DNA of 64,000 bases from Drouetiella hepatica Uher 2000/2452 (GCA_019359505.1 JAHHHD010000006.1:124001-188000), one strand, 5' to 3'. Counted from the first letter of the stretch, positions 20,173 through 28,720 are shown. The notes: generated by a model from the sequence alone, not told the origin. A program made the numbers and translations.

Positions 20173-21444
20173 ATGTCTGATGCTGGCAAGACTGATTTAT
20201 CTGCTGATCTATCGACTGTATTAGTCCGCCTGAAGCTAGGGGACTTTCAGAGCCGATGGGATATTGCCAAAGCGATTCCTGATTTTGGTGAATTGGCGAT
20301 CGCTCCCCTGGTCGATTTGCTGCAAGATGAAGCTGAGGATTGGGAACTCACTTGGTTCATTGCTCGAATATTAGGCAACCTGAAGCATCCAGAGGCAGTT
20401 GCTGTTTTAGTTAACCTGATTCGCACGACTGACCACGAAGAAATCGCTGGGGTGGCAACTGCTGCCCTGACCCAAATGGGAGTAGAAGCGATCGCCCCTC
20501 TGCAAACCCTGCTTACCCAAGCCTCGACCTATGGCTTGGGAATTCAGGCTTTAGCGCAAATTCGCCATCCTCATGTAGTGCCATCGCTGCTAGAGGCAAT
20601 GCAGCATGAGTCTCCGCCTATGCGTATAGTGGCGATCGAAGCTCTCAGCCATTTTCAACATCCCCAAATTTCTGCGGCGCTGCTGCTGGCGTTGCAAGAT
20701 ACCGATGCCAAAGTGCGCCAGTCGGCAGTCACGACACTGGGCTTGCAATCCGCGCTGCATAGTAAAAACGAGCTAGCCGATCGCCTTAAGCCCCTACTGT
20801 GGGATCTGAATCTGGAGGTGTGTCAGCAGACAGCAATTGCTCTAGGACGCATTGGCACCGAGTCTTCTACCGAGGCTCTGTTTGCAGTATTGCGATCGCT
20901 TCATGCTCCTGCCCCTTTGCAAATCGAAGCCATTCGCTCTCTAGTGTGGATTGGTAGCATTGAGGCTCTTAATCACCTTCAGGAGTTTTTGTTGCACAGC
21001 GATTCGTCCGTCTGCCAGGAGGCAATCCTCGTTTTGGGGCGTGTGGAGTCCGAGGAGGCAAAGACACAGGCTGCTCAGATTCTCCTCAATCTGCTGCAAT
21101 CGGCACACCCGATCGCCCAAACCGACCGAGGCAAACAGGCGATCGCCCTCAGTTTGGGACAGCTCAAACAGCCCCAGGCATTGGAAACACTGATTCAGCT
21201 CTTGGCAGAACCCAGCGCCAGCGTGAGGCTCCATGCGATCGCGGCTCTCAAGCAGCTCGATAGTCTAGAACAGCCTGATAGCTTAGAACAGCCTGATAGC
21301 TTAGAACAGCACATTTTAAAACAAGCTGAGCCGCAAATTGCCCAGAAACGACTTCGGGAACTTGCGGCTCAAGACAGCTTATTAAATGAAGAATTGCGAA
21401 AAGGCGTGGCGATCGCGCTACAAGAATGGGGCGCTCTAGGCTGA
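20173..21444 (+). CDS. HEAT-repeat protein, divergent from nirA
   Basis: 423 aa built of HEAT/PBS-lyase-type helical repeats: AIAPLVDLLQDEAEDWELTW, PEAVAVLVNLIRTTD, PQISAALLLALQDTDAKVRQSAV, PQALETLIQLLAEPSASVRLHAI. Near residue 363 an 18-bp DNA repeat (21259-21312) encodes three LEQPDS units. No catalytic residues are seen; such proteins bind partners or pigment-protein complexes. It shares the 250-bp intergenic region with nirA. Accessory NirB-type factors are encoded beside nirA in some cyanobacteria, so a role in nitrite reductase maturation is possible but only inferred. Its last 9 bases overlap hemJ. Confidence 0.85.
   Translation: MSDAGKTDLSADLSTVLVRLKLGDFQSRWDIAKAIPDFGELAIAPLVDLLQDEAEDWELTWFIARILGNLKHPEAVAVLVNLIRTTDHEEIAGVATAALTQMGVEAIAPLQTLLTQASTYGLGIQALAQIRHPHVVPSLLEAMQHESPPMRIVAIEALSHFQHPQISAALLLALQDTDAKVRQSAVTTLGLQSALHSKNELADRLKPLLWDLNLEVCQQTAIALGRIGTESSTEALFAVLRSLHAPAPLQIEAIRSLVWIGSIEALNHLQEFLLHSDSSVCQEAILVLGRVESEEAKTQAAQILLNLLQSAHPIAQTDRGKQAIALSLGQLKQPQALETLIQLLAEPSASVRLHAIAALKQLDSLEQPDSLEQPDSLEQHILKQAEPQIAQKRLRELAAQDSLLNEELRKGVAIALQEWGALG
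21259..21312 (+). repeat. 18-bp tandem repeat in HEAT protein gene
   Basis: Three units of GATAGYTTAGAACAGCCT, the first and last slightly altered, in frame and coding for LEQPDS. Copy number is likely to vary between strains. Confidence 0.85.
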
Positions 21445-22023
21445 ACCTTTTGCACTCATCTCACCAGAGCCTGCTGATATCTGCTCTTTCTCAAGACGGC
21501 GCTTGCGAGCATAAAGCTGAATGATAGCCGCCATTGCCACCACCATACCGACCACACTCCAAGATGCGGCAGAGGTGGGAAAGCTATTCTTGAACACTGC
21601 CAGCAGTACAACAATCACAAACAGCACCGTCGGGAATTCGTTGAACCACCGGAATTGCTGCCCGGTAAAGCGAAACCGACCCGCCGCCATTTCTTTCATG
21701 AGACGAGCGCAAAAGTGATGATAGCCCAGCAGCACCACCACCAGACCAAATTTTATATGCAGCCAGGTTTCCTTTAGCAGATCAGGAGACACAATCACCA
21801 TGCCGATCGCCATTGCTACAGTCAGCACCATTGCCGGAGTCATGATGATGCGGTAAAGCCGCTTCTCCATAATTTGGTACTGCTGCTGTAGCACGGTGCG
21901 AACGGCTTCTGGCTGCTCGTTGGCTTCTGCATGGTAAACAAATAGACGCGGCAAATAGAACAAGCCTGCGAACCAGGCAACCACGCCCACCAAATGAAAT
22001 GCTTTAAACCAGAGGTATGTCAT
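21436..22023 (-). CDS. hemJ: Protoporphyrinogen IX oxidase HemJ
   Basis: Integral membrane enzyme converting protoporphyrinogen IX to protoporphyrin IX, a shared step of heme and chlorophyll synthesis. The N-terminus WFKAFHLVGVVAWFAGLFYLPRLFVYH has the conserved His and the family motif. Further helices follow (MVLTVAMAIGMVIV, WLHIKFGLVVVLLGYHHF, FNEFPTVLFVIVVLLAVFK) with the conserved WLHIK Lys. 195 aa, normal for the family (former UPF0093). It is convergent with the HEAT-repeat gene. Confidence 0.93.
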   Translation of the reverse strand: MTYLWFKAFHLVGVVAWFAGLFYLPRLFVYHAEANEQPEAVRTVLQQQYQIMEKRLYRIIMTPAMVLTVAMAIGMVIVSPDLLKETWLHIKFGLVVVLLGYHHFCARLMKEMAAGRFRFTGQQFRWFNEFPTVLFVIVVLLAVFKNSFPTSAASWSVVGMVVAMAAIIQLYARKRRLEKEQISAGSGEMSAKGSA

Positions 22024-22165
22024 GGATTAGGAGTACTCGACTTTTACGGTGGCTGATTGCGATGGCTGAGAGGGATGACTGGAGGATTGCTACAGAAAAA
22101 TTCTACGCCCTTCATGACCGCAGACGGTCAATGTTTTACAAGTCGTTAGGTTTCGCTCGCCAGCC

Positions 22166-22390
22166 CTAAACCGCGTGCTTAAACAGCGTGTCTAGATATA
22201 CCCTAGCAGCCCGACGATAGCTACGGGAGGCATCTGGCGTATTGCTGCTGCCGTTCTGCAACAAAAACAGGGAAAGCGCGGCGCAAAACACGCGATCGTG
22301 GTCCCAATCTGGATGGGTTTCTAGGTAGCTTTGAAGCGATTCGTGGAGTTCTTCGGGAATTTCTGCCAGGATGCTGACGGTTGCGTGCAT
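22166..22390 (-). CDS. DUF2811 family small protein
   Basis: Start ATG 22390 (MHATVSILAEIPEELHESL), with AGAGGT placed just upstream; a longer frame to 22459 is unlikely. 74 aa. The sequence LETHPDWDHDRVFCAALSLFLLQNG and the ending RRAARVYLDTLFKHAV match the cyanobacterial DUF2811 family, of unknown role and possibly with a ribbon-helix-helix-like fold. Soluble, with no membrane segment. About 370 bases upstream of it lies the DnaA-box-like cluster. Confidence 0.8.
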   Translation of the reverse strand: MHATVSILAEIPEELHESLQSYLETHPDWDHDRVFCAALSLFLLQNGSSNTPDASRSYRRAARVYLDTLFKHAV

Positions 22391-23038
22391 GGAAACCTCT
22401 ATTGGGCGAATAACGTTTGGGTGAATGGCGGGGCAGTTCGATCGCTTCAGCAGCGACAAATAGCGCCAAGCCTAACTCCAGCCTTGACCTGTCCGTTGAC
22501 CTGTGGGCTTGAGGAAGGATAGCTTAAGCCAGAGCGCTTTCAATATAGTAGGTCGCATCGTTTTGCGCCATTGGGGAGAGAAGCAAGTAGCGCCAAAATG
22601 GAGAGTAAGTCAATTAGGGCACAGAGTAGGCTGACGATAGAATCAGGGTTTGAGGGCAGTTTACTTTACATAACTTAATAAAAACTGTGGGTTTAAGAGG
22701 ATTGGCGTTTGAAAGCAGCGTATTCCCCAATAAGTCTGTCAGGGCAGGTCGTACCGTTATTCGCTGTGGAAAACTCTGCCCTGACCTGTGGAAAACTTTG
22801 AATCACCTGTGGAAACCCTGTGGAATGTTTGGGAGAACCTCCTCAATAAGTAAAGTTTTGTAAAGTTTTTGAAAATTACTCGATCGCGACCCTGCGGAAA
22901 TCTTGTGAAATAGTCCTGTGCCCATTTATATGGACAGCTAATGGTCAGCTAATGGACAGCCCCAAAGAACCCGGTGACAGCCGGATTTTTCGCTTGCCAC
23001 CTTACTGCTTCACTCCGATTACTGATTAACGTAACGAT
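22391..23038. other. Gene-free stretch with DnaA-box-like cluster
   Basis: 648 bases without a credible gene. It holds four TGTGGAAAA-like 9-mers (listed separately), a GTCAGGGCAG / CTGCCCTGAC inverted repeat (22738-22783) that overlaps the spacing of the first boxes, and AT-rich flanks at about 22660-22695 and 22846-22882. Confidence 0.7.
22765..22827. promoter_or_regulatory. Cluster of four DnaA-box-like motifs
   Basis: TGTGGAAAA at 22765-22773 and 22787-22795, TGTGGAAAC at 22808-22816 and TGTGGAATG at 22819-22827, all in the same orientation. The first two are exact reverse complements of TTTTCCACA, the DnaA box reported for cyanobacterial origins. Spacings are 22, 21 and 11 bases. An AT-rich segment follows. 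No dnaA or dnaN is nearby, so the role (origin, titration site or DnaA-regulated promoter) is open. Confidence 0.6.
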
Positions 23039-25327
23039 CTAATATGGCTGCTGCCGCTCTAATAATTGAGTAATAGCGCTCACGTCCATCGGTTCAGAAA
23101 AGAAATAGCCTTGACCGAACTCGCACTGCATCTCTAAAAGCTGATCCTGCTGCTCTGAGGTTTCTACTCCTTCTGCCGTGACATCAATTCCCAAGTTGTG
23201 TGCTAGTACTAGAATAGTACGAACGATCTCTAAACTATCAAGACAGGTATCCATTTGGCTCACAAACGATCGATCAATTTTCAAAGTATTAATTGGAAAT
23301 CGCGGCAGATAGCTGAGGGAGGAGTAGCCTGTGCCAAAGTCATCGATCGCCAGATGAATGCCTAGTGCCCGAATCTGGTACAGCACATCGACGACATGCG
23401 CCGCATTGTCCATCACCATGCTTTCGGTGAGTTCTAGTTTCAAGTTGGCAGGGTTCAGCTCGGTTTCTCGCAAAATTTGCTGAATCTGCTCCGTTAACCC
23501 AGGCATAGAAAACTGACGACTAGAAAGATTGACGCTGAGGGTTAGGAAACGTTGCTCTGGAAAGACCGTCAACCACTGCTTCATTTGACGGCAGGCTGCT
23601 CGCAAAACCCACCAGCTGAGGGGAATAATCAGCCCGCTTTCCTCAGCAACAGGAATAAACTGAGCAGGCGGTAGAAATCCTTGTTCTGGATGCTGCCAAC
23701 GCGCCAGAGCCTCAAATCCTACGACCAGTCCGGTGGTGAGACAGAGAATGGGTTGATAGTAGATTTGAAGCTGTTGATGGAGACTCGATTGATGGAGACT
23801 CGATAGGTCTGGAGACGCTGCAAGGCGATCGGCACAAGCCTCTGGCACCCAGTGATCTGGATGCCTTGGAGGAGCGGCCGCAATCCCCATCATGTTGGCG
23901 TACCGTTCGCCTTGAGCAATAGCTTGCCGCAGATCATTTTCAAGCTGAAGTTTCAACAGCATTCGGGTTCGCATGGTGCGATCGAAAACTTGATACTGCG
24001 CCTTGCCCAAAGCTTTAGCGCGGTGCATGGCCGTGTCCGCATCGCGCAGCAAGGGTTCGGTTTGGGTGTAGTGTGCCGAACTGAGAACAATGCCAATACT
24101 GACGGTGATGAAAACCTCCCGTCCATCCAGATTAAACGGCAGCGACAACAGCTGCTGGAGCCGTTCTGCCATATGGGTCACGTCGTGAGCATACTGAATC
24201 TGAGGCAGAAGCACTGCAAATTCGTCACCGCCCAGCCGCGCCACGGTATTTTCGGGCGTCAAGAACGACTTCAGCCGCTGAGCTACTGCCGCCAAGAGCC
24301 GATCGCCCAAGGTATTCCCCAAGCTGTTGTTCACGAGCTTGAACTGGTCAATATCTAGCCATAGCACCGCAAAAGAAATAGTTGAGTGCGTCTGAGTATC
24401 ATCGATCGTCTGCTGCAATCGGTGCATGAAGCCCACTCGGTTGGGCAACTCCGTCAGGGCATCATAAAAGGTTGTCCGCTGAAGTGCCATCTCTGCTTCG
24501 CGGCGTTCGGTCGTGTCAGTTTGAAAGCCAACCACCCGTTCAACCCTGTCCCAGCGATTGCGAACCACCAGCCCTCGGCTATGCATCCAGCGATAGGAGC
24601 CGTTGCGATGCAATAGCCGATATTCGCACTCTAGGTGCGGCGTTTGCCCCTGACAATGGTCGGCAAGAGCGAGTTTCAGCGCATCTATATCTGAAGGATG
24701 CACCCGGCTAAGCCACTCAGTGGGGCGATCGCCAAGTTCATGGGCTTCGTAGCCCAGCATTTCCTTCCAGCGTGGGGAAAAATCAATGCGATCGGTGCGC
24801 AAGTTCCAGTCCCATAAGCCTTCTGTTGTGCCGCACAGGGCAAGGGCATAGCGCTTTTCGCTCTGGCGCAGCAACACGTAAGTTCGAACAGACTCTGTTA
24901 ACGTGACGGCGCTGCCACACAAGCCAAATAGCAGCATAGGAGCCGCCATCGGAATTTGAGAGCCGCTCGCTCCCAGCAGCCAGCTCAGGGCACCCCAGCC
25001 GAGGCACAGCGAGAGCCAAGTCATGAGCTGATAGCGAAACCGCCAGCGCGGCAGCCATCCTCCTAGACCGATGCCAACAGATAGCAGCGCCAGCCACAGC
25101 CATTCTTGAAAGCGATCGGGAATGGGATCTTTGAAGCGCAGCAGCGCATGACATAAAGTTGTTTCGATAACCTGGCAAACACCAAACTGAAGCAAAACGA
25201 TGACAACTAAGGTTGCTAACCCGGCCGGAAGGAACTGCCACCAAAATTTTTCGTTAAGTCGTCTGACACTGAGATCGGAGCGTTTGAAACTAGGGCGCAA
25301 CCCCTGTGGAGTGAATGAGGTGATCAT
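23039..25327 (-). CDS. Membrane GGDEF/EAL protein with PAS domain
   Basis: Candidate cyclic-di-GMP enzyme. Residues about 32-150 hold four hydrophobic segments (LATLVVIVLLQFGVCQVI, WLWLALLSVGIGLGGWL, LMTWLSLCLGWGALSWLL, APMLLFGLCGSAVTL). A PAS/PAC unit follows (GTTEGLWDWNLRTDRIDFSP ... MHSRGLVVRNRWDRVERVVG), then a GGDEF domain with intact RLGGDEFAVLL and an EAL domain with intact FEALARW, DDFGTGYSSLSYL and KIDRSFV. Both synthesis and hydrolysis are therefore possible. 762 aa, single gene, divergent from the alpha/beta hydrolase across three perfect 21-bp repeats. Confidence 0.93.
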   Translation of the reverse strand: MITSFTPQGLRPSFKRSDLSVRRLNEKFWWQFLPAGLATLVVIVLLQFGVCQVIETTLCHALLRFKDPIPDRFQEWLWLALLSVGIGLGGWLPRWRFRYQLMTWLSLCLGWGALSWLLGASGSQIPMAAPMLLFGLCGSAVTLTESVRTYVLLRQSEKRYALALCGTTEGLWDWNLRTDRIDFSPRWKEMLGYEAHELGDRPTEWLSRVHPSDIDALKLALADHCQGQTPHLECEYRLLHRNGSYRWMHSRGLVVRNRWDRVERVVGFQTDTTERREAEMALQRTTFYDALTELPNRVGFMHRLQQTIDDTQTHSTISFAVLWLDIDQFKLVNNSLGNTLGDRLLAAVAQRLKSFLTPENTVARLGGDEFAVLLPQIQYAHDVTHMAERLQQLLSLPFNLDGREVFITVSIGIVLSSAHYTQTEPLLRDADTAMHRAKALGKAQYQVFDRTMRTRMLLKLQLENDLRQAIAQGERYANMMGIAAAPPRHPDHWVPEACADRLAASPDLSSLHQSSLHQQLQIYYQPILCLTTGLVVGFEALARWQHPEQGFLPPAQFIPVAEESGLIIPLSWWVLRAACRQMKQWLTVFPEQRFLTLSVNLSSRQFSMPGLTEQIQQILRETELNPANLKLELTESMVMDNAAHVVDVLYQIRALGIHLAIDDFGTGYSSLSYLPRFPINTLKIDRSFVSQMDTCLDSLEIVRTILVLAHNLGIDVTAEGVETSEQQDQLLEMQCEFGQGYFFSEPMDVSAITQLLERQQPY

Positions 25328-25539
25328 GCTTCGGGCTTAAGCTGCTGAAGAGGGAAGAGAACTGAAAGTCTGTAGATGCCCAGCTTCAATTTTATCGGGG
25401 TAGCGATCGTCTGAACTTAATAGAAATCGCTGAATCTAAAGCTTGATACAAGCGCCAAATTCTTAAGAAATGGTAAAGCTGGGAAATCCTGCTCTGCCTG
25501 GAATTTGATGATTTTTCGGGCTGCTTTTGCAGATGCGAT

Positions 25540-25602
25540 CGCAACCTCAAGTCACAATATCGCAACCTCAAGTCACAATATCGCAACCTCAAGTCACAAT
25601 AT
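25540..25602. repeat. Three perfect 21-bp tandem repeats
   Basis: CGCAACCTCAAGTCACAATAT occurs three times without a gap or mismatch (25540-25560, 25561-25581, 25582-25602), two helical turns per unit. It lies in the 368-bp divergent region between the GGDEF/EAL gene and the hydrolase, where repeated operators would be expected. Otherwise the intergenic region (25328-25695) shows no gene. Confidence 0.9.
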
Positions 25603-25695
25603 TGTAAAGCCTCCTGAAAACTACTGAGGCAATCTTGGTGTCAGGTTATGAAAAGTAACAGGCTGTGGAAGAAAAATTCCTGATACGCTGGAGGG

Positions 25696-26619
25696 ATGAC
25701 GGCAACCTCTCGGCTCTCTCTTCCGATCCATCAGCTCACTGAAGCGGCATCCATTGCGATCGCCCAACGGATTGAGTATCAAGATATTTCTACGCCTCTT
25801 ACAGAAAGCCCGATCGCCACAGCCTATGTGCATCATGGCAAGGAGCATCATGGCAAGCAGCCTCTAGGCAAAAAATCTCAGGGCAAATCTCCGATGCTGT
25901 TGCTGCACGGATTTGATAGCTCAGTGTTTGAGTTTCGCCGACTCTTGCCGCTATTAACACAAGGTGAGACTTGGGCGATCGATCTGCTAGGGTTTGGGTT
26001 TACAGAGCGATCGCCTCAGCTTCCGGTGAATCCTGCCGCCATCAAAGCCCATCTGTATGCTTGCTGGAAAACGCTAATTGACGAGCCTGTTGTCCTCATT
26101 GGCGCATCCATGGGCGGTGCGGCAGCAATTGATTTTGCCCTCACCTATCCTGAAGCTGTGAAGCAGCTTGTGCTGATTGACAGCGCCGGATTTAGCGCTG
26201 GATTTCCGCTGAGCAAGCTGATCACTCAGCCGATCGGCAAATGGGCAACCGCCTTTTTGCGGAATCTTAAAGTTCGGCAAAACATTAGCCTCAAGGCTTA
26301 CTATGACGCTAGCTTTGCTTCAGCCGATGCTCTAAAGTGTGCCGCACTGCATCTCGATCGGGCAAACTGGCAGCAGTCTCTCATTTCTTTTACCCAAAGC
26401 GGCGGCTATCGATCGTTCAAAACCCGACTGGCAGAGATTCGGCAGCCAACGCTGATCTTGTGGGGAGCGCAGGATCGGATTCTGGGAATTCAAGATGCTG
26501 AGCGCCTTCATCAAGCTATTCCTCAGAGTCAGCTTGTTTGGATTCCTCAATGTGGTCATGTGCCGCATTTGGAGCAGCCCCAGATCACCGCAGCGCATAT
26601 CCTTGAATTTGCCCGTTAG
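25696..26619 (+). CDS. Alpha/beta hydrolase
   Basis: 307 aa soluble hydrolase. The oxyanion-hole motif is LLLHGFDSSVFEF, the nucleophile elbow GASMGGAAAID (Ser), the acid Asp in LILWGAQDRILG and the base His in IPQCGHVPHLEQP. A cap region lies between (AGFPLSKLITQPIGKWATAF). The N-terminal 60 residues contain a His/Lys/Gly-rich linker (HHGKEHHGKQPLGKKSQGK). Substrate unknown. It precedes the ParA-type gene by 21 bases and may be co-transcribed with it. Confidence 0.88.
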   Translation: MTATSRLSLPIHQLTEAASIAIAQRIEYQDISTPLTESPIATAYVHHGKEHHGKQPLGKKSQGKSPMLLLHGFDSSVFEFRRLLPLLTQGETWAIDLLGFGFTERSPQLPVNPAAIKAHLYACWKTLIDEPVVLIGASMGGAAAIDFALTYPEAVKQLVLIDSAGFSAGFPLSKLITQPIGKWATAFLRNLKVRQNISLKAYYDASFASADALKCAALHLDRANWQQSLISFTQSGGYRSFKTRLAEIRQPTLILWGAQDRILGIQDAERLHQAIPQSQLVWIPQCGHVPHLEQPQITAAHILEFAR

Positions 26620-26640
26620 ATTTGATGCAGGAGTTTCTCT

Positions 26641-27315
26641 GTGGTGCGATCGCCCCTTCCCTCAAAATCCCCTAGAATCTTGGTGGTATTCAACGGCAAG
26701 GGTGGCGTTGGCAAAACTACAACCGCCGTGAACTTAGCGGCTGCTTTTGGAGAAACTGATCGCGTCCTTCTGGTCGATGCCGATCCGCAGGGTTCTGCCT
26801 CTTGGTGGGTCGATCGCAGCGAGAACCGCATGGGCTTTGACCTAGCAAAATCGATCGATCCTCTGCTGCTGGGGCATTTGCGGGAGATTGAAGACTATCA
26901 AATGATCATTGTGGACACACCGCCCGCCCTCGGCTCCACTGCCCTAGCCGCCGTACTGCCTGTTGCCGATTATCTACTGCTGCCTAGCCCACCTGCACCC
27001 ATGGATTTGTCTGCTCTGATTGAAACCGTTAAGCAGGTCGTTATTCCTTCGGGTATAGCGCATCGGGTGCTGCTGACTCGCGTTGATCCACGCAGTCTGG
27101 CAGAGGCTTTGGAGGCTCAGAAAACGCTTTTAGAAGTAGGCGTTCCGGTCTGTAATGCCTTCATTCGCGCCTACAAAGCCCACGAGAAATCTGCCCTGGA
27201 AGGGACATCAATTTTTCAATGGCGTGGCAAAAATAAGAAAGAAGCTGAGGCAGATTATTGGCGGGTAGTTGAAGAAATCCGGCAAGACTGGAAGACGTTA
27301 GTCCTCAAAAGGTAA
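26641..27315 (+). CDS. ParA/MinD-type ATPase, candidate McdA (type 2)
   Basis: GTG start at 26641 with AGGAG seven bases upstream. The deviant Walker A motif [17 protein letters not shown] keeps the signature lysine, followed by [15 protein letters not shown] and [11 protein letters not shown], so it should be a dimerising, DNA-binding positioning ATPase. 224 aa. The next gene encodes a disordered, Q-rich coiled-coil protein with a C-terminal tryptophan, the layout of McdA/McdB pairs that distribute carboxysomes over the nucleoid. Type 2 McdA proteins, as I recall, keep the signature lysine. A plasmid-like ParA relic is the main alternative. Confidence 0.8.
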   Translation: MVRSPLPSKSPRILVVFNGKGGVGKTTTAVNLAAAFGETDRVLLVDADPQGSASWWVDRSENRMGFDLAKSIDPLLLGHLREIEDYQMIIVDTPPALGSTALAAVLPVADYLLLPSPPAPMDLSALIETVKQVVIPSGIAHRVLLTRVDPRSLAEALEAQKTLLEVGVPVCNAFIRAYKAHEKSALEGTSIFQWRGKNKKEAEADYWRVVEEIRQDWKTLVLKR

Positions 27316-27362
27316 TGATTTTCGTGGTACTAGGCTTTACCCACACCACAAAAATCATTACC
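27311..27362. terminator. Hairpin after the ParA-type gene
   Basis: GGTAATGATTTT (27311-27322) pairs with AAAATCATTACC (27351-27362), extended inward by a C/A-mismatched GTGGT/ACCAC. The left arm overlaps the stop codon of the ATPase gene. It may separate expression of the ATPase from the coiled-coil partner. Confidence 0.6.
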
Positions 27363-27531
27363 CGCGCACCACCACTTGGAAGACAATAGAGAAGAAAGGG
27401 ATGAATGGGTGAGGCACCTCAGCAGATGGATAAAAATGATTTTCCAGGCATTCATCCAGGCGTTTATCCAGGCAGTTCAGACCAATAGAGTAACGGGCGA
27501 TCGACAGTCCATCACAGGAGTAGAGGCAGCA

Positions 27532-28383
27532 ATGGCGCGGAAACGGTTGTCAGATTTATTACGGGAAGAAGCACAAAAGCCAGCGGCAGAGTCCCAGGAA
27601 GTTAATGCAGGGGCAGAAGCCTTGCCAGAGGCGGCAACAGAAGCGCCAACGGAGGCGGCAGAAGCCACAGTAGCCACAGGTGTGCCACCCACGCCAGAGC
27701 CTGAAGCTGCCAAAGTGCCAGCTAACAGCCCAGTGCCAGCCAACAGCCCAGTGCCAGCCAACAGCCCAGCGCCAGCCGATTTAGAAGGAACGATCGCCCA
27801 ACTGCAAGCCGCTCTGGATGCCGAACAACAGAAGGCACAGCAGCAGATTCAAGAGTTGCAGCAAGCGATCGCTCAACTACAGGACAACCTGCAAGCCCAA
27901 ATTGAGCTAAACCGAACTTTCAAAGAAGCGAAAGATGAAGCGAAATCTGCCCCGGCGCTTCAGCAGCTCAAAGCGGAGCTAGAGGAAGCCCGCAGCGTAA
28001 TTTTGCAGCTCTCGGAAGAAAATCAGACATTGCAGGCGGCACAGAAAGCGCAGGCGGCTAAAGCTTTAGCTCAAGCCTCTCAGCCGATTGCCCAAGCTGC
28101 GTCTAAATCATCGGCTACTCACACCTTGACGCGATCGCCTTCCCCAGCTCGTGCTGCACTCACGCCCTTGCCCCAGCCTAAAGCCCCAGAGCCAGGTCTA
28201 GAAAGCTACAGACCAGCCACTTCTCAGGGGATCGTGCCCATGCCGGGACGCGATCGCCCCAACCACGAAGTTGCCCCCCGCAAAATGATGGAGCCTCCGA
28301 CGCTCCCTAGCTCTCTGCCAGAAATGTCTTCTGAGAAGTCTACGGGCAAAATCAGCGAGGTGGATATTGGCTGGATGGATTAA
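27532..28383 (+). CDS. Disordered coiled-coil protein, candidate McdB-like partner
   Basis: The start is set at ATG 27532 (MARKRLSDLLREEAQK), with GAGG five bases upstream; a longer frame from 27376 reads atypical residues. 283 aa. Residues 1-16 are basic; about 17-85 are Ala/Pro/Glu-rich disorder with three PANSPVP units; about 86-190 form a Gln-rich coiled coil (AQQQIQELQQAIAQLQDNLQ, LQQLKAELEEARS); then Ser/Pro-rich linker; the end is EVDIGWMD. A basic head, Q-rich coil and near-terminal Trp are the hallmarks I know for McdB, the carboxysome adaptor of McdA. Family membership is inferred from layout, not alignment. Confidence 0.75.
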   Translation: MARKRLSDLLREEAQKPAAESQEVNAGAEALPEAATEAPTEAAEATVATGVPPTPEPEAAKVPANSPVPANSPVPANSPAPADLEGTIAQLQAALDAEQQKAQQQIQELQQAIAQLQDNLQAQIELNRTFKEAKDEAKSAPALQQLKAELEEARSVILQLSEENQTLQAAQKAQAAKALAQASQPIAQAASKSSATHTLTRSPSPARAALTPLPQPKAPEPGLESYRPATSQGIVPMPGRDRPNHEVAPRKMMEPPTLPSSLPEMSSEKSTGKISEVDIGWMD

Positions 28384-28468
28384 GAGGAGATCGATAGGCT
28401 CCTCTAGTGCGCTCAAACTCTTCTCAGATCACTCTGCGGAGAGTTGCTCCTAAAGGTTCACGGCTTTG

Positions 28469-28647
28469 CTAAATGTGCTGACGCAATGCTTCATTAGTCA
28501 AGGTTTGGTAGTTTCCACCTGCCGCATGAACTAGCTTACGAAACCAGGCTGAAACTCGTCATTCAACTGGATTATGATGCGAGTCTTTCCAGGAACTGGG
28601 TCGATCGCTCCTCGTTTACTCTGGCTAAAATCATAGTCTTCTTCCAT
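28469..28647 (-). pseudogene. Frameshifted BrnA-type antitoxin
   Basis: ATG 28647 reads MEEDYDFSQSKRGAIDPVPG then KTRIIIQLNDE and hits a stop after GFVS. The next frame continues with WFRKLVHAAGGNYQTLTNEALRQHI and a stop at 28469. Together they give the familiar BrnA/CopG-like antitoxin (YDFS...KRGAI..P..GKTRI.I.LDDEV..WFR..V..AGGNYQTLINEALR..I). A single base missing in the LNDE-V codon explains the break. Confidence 0.8.
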
Positions 28648-28649
28648 AG

Positions 28650-28703
28650 CTACGCCTCTTCATATTGCTGGCGCTCTTGCCGATTTGCCCTGCGGGCAGA
28701 GCC
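28650..28703 (-). pseudogene. C-terminal remnant of BrnT-type toxin
   Basis: Directly upstream of the antitoxin ATG, the frame SARRANRQERQQYEEA-stop (28703 to 28650) matches the usual end of BrnT ribonuclease toxins (ISAR.A...ER..YEE). The toxin stop and the antitoxin ATG are two bases apart, the normal BrnT-BrnA overlap layout. The rest of the toxin is missing. Confidence 0.7.
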
Positions 28704-28720
28704 GATTTACCTTGCGGGCA

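Noticed and set aside
22391-23038. Declaring this the chromosomal origin
   Set aside because: Four DnaA-box-like motifs are suggestive, but dnaA, dnaN and other usual neighbours are absent and strand skew cannot be judged from one window.
25392-25602. Possible CRISPR array or repeat peptide gene
   Set aside because: The 21-bp units are directly adjacent with no spacers, so it is not a CRISPR. The reverse-strand ORF (RYCDLRL repeats) is only a translation of the DNA repeat.
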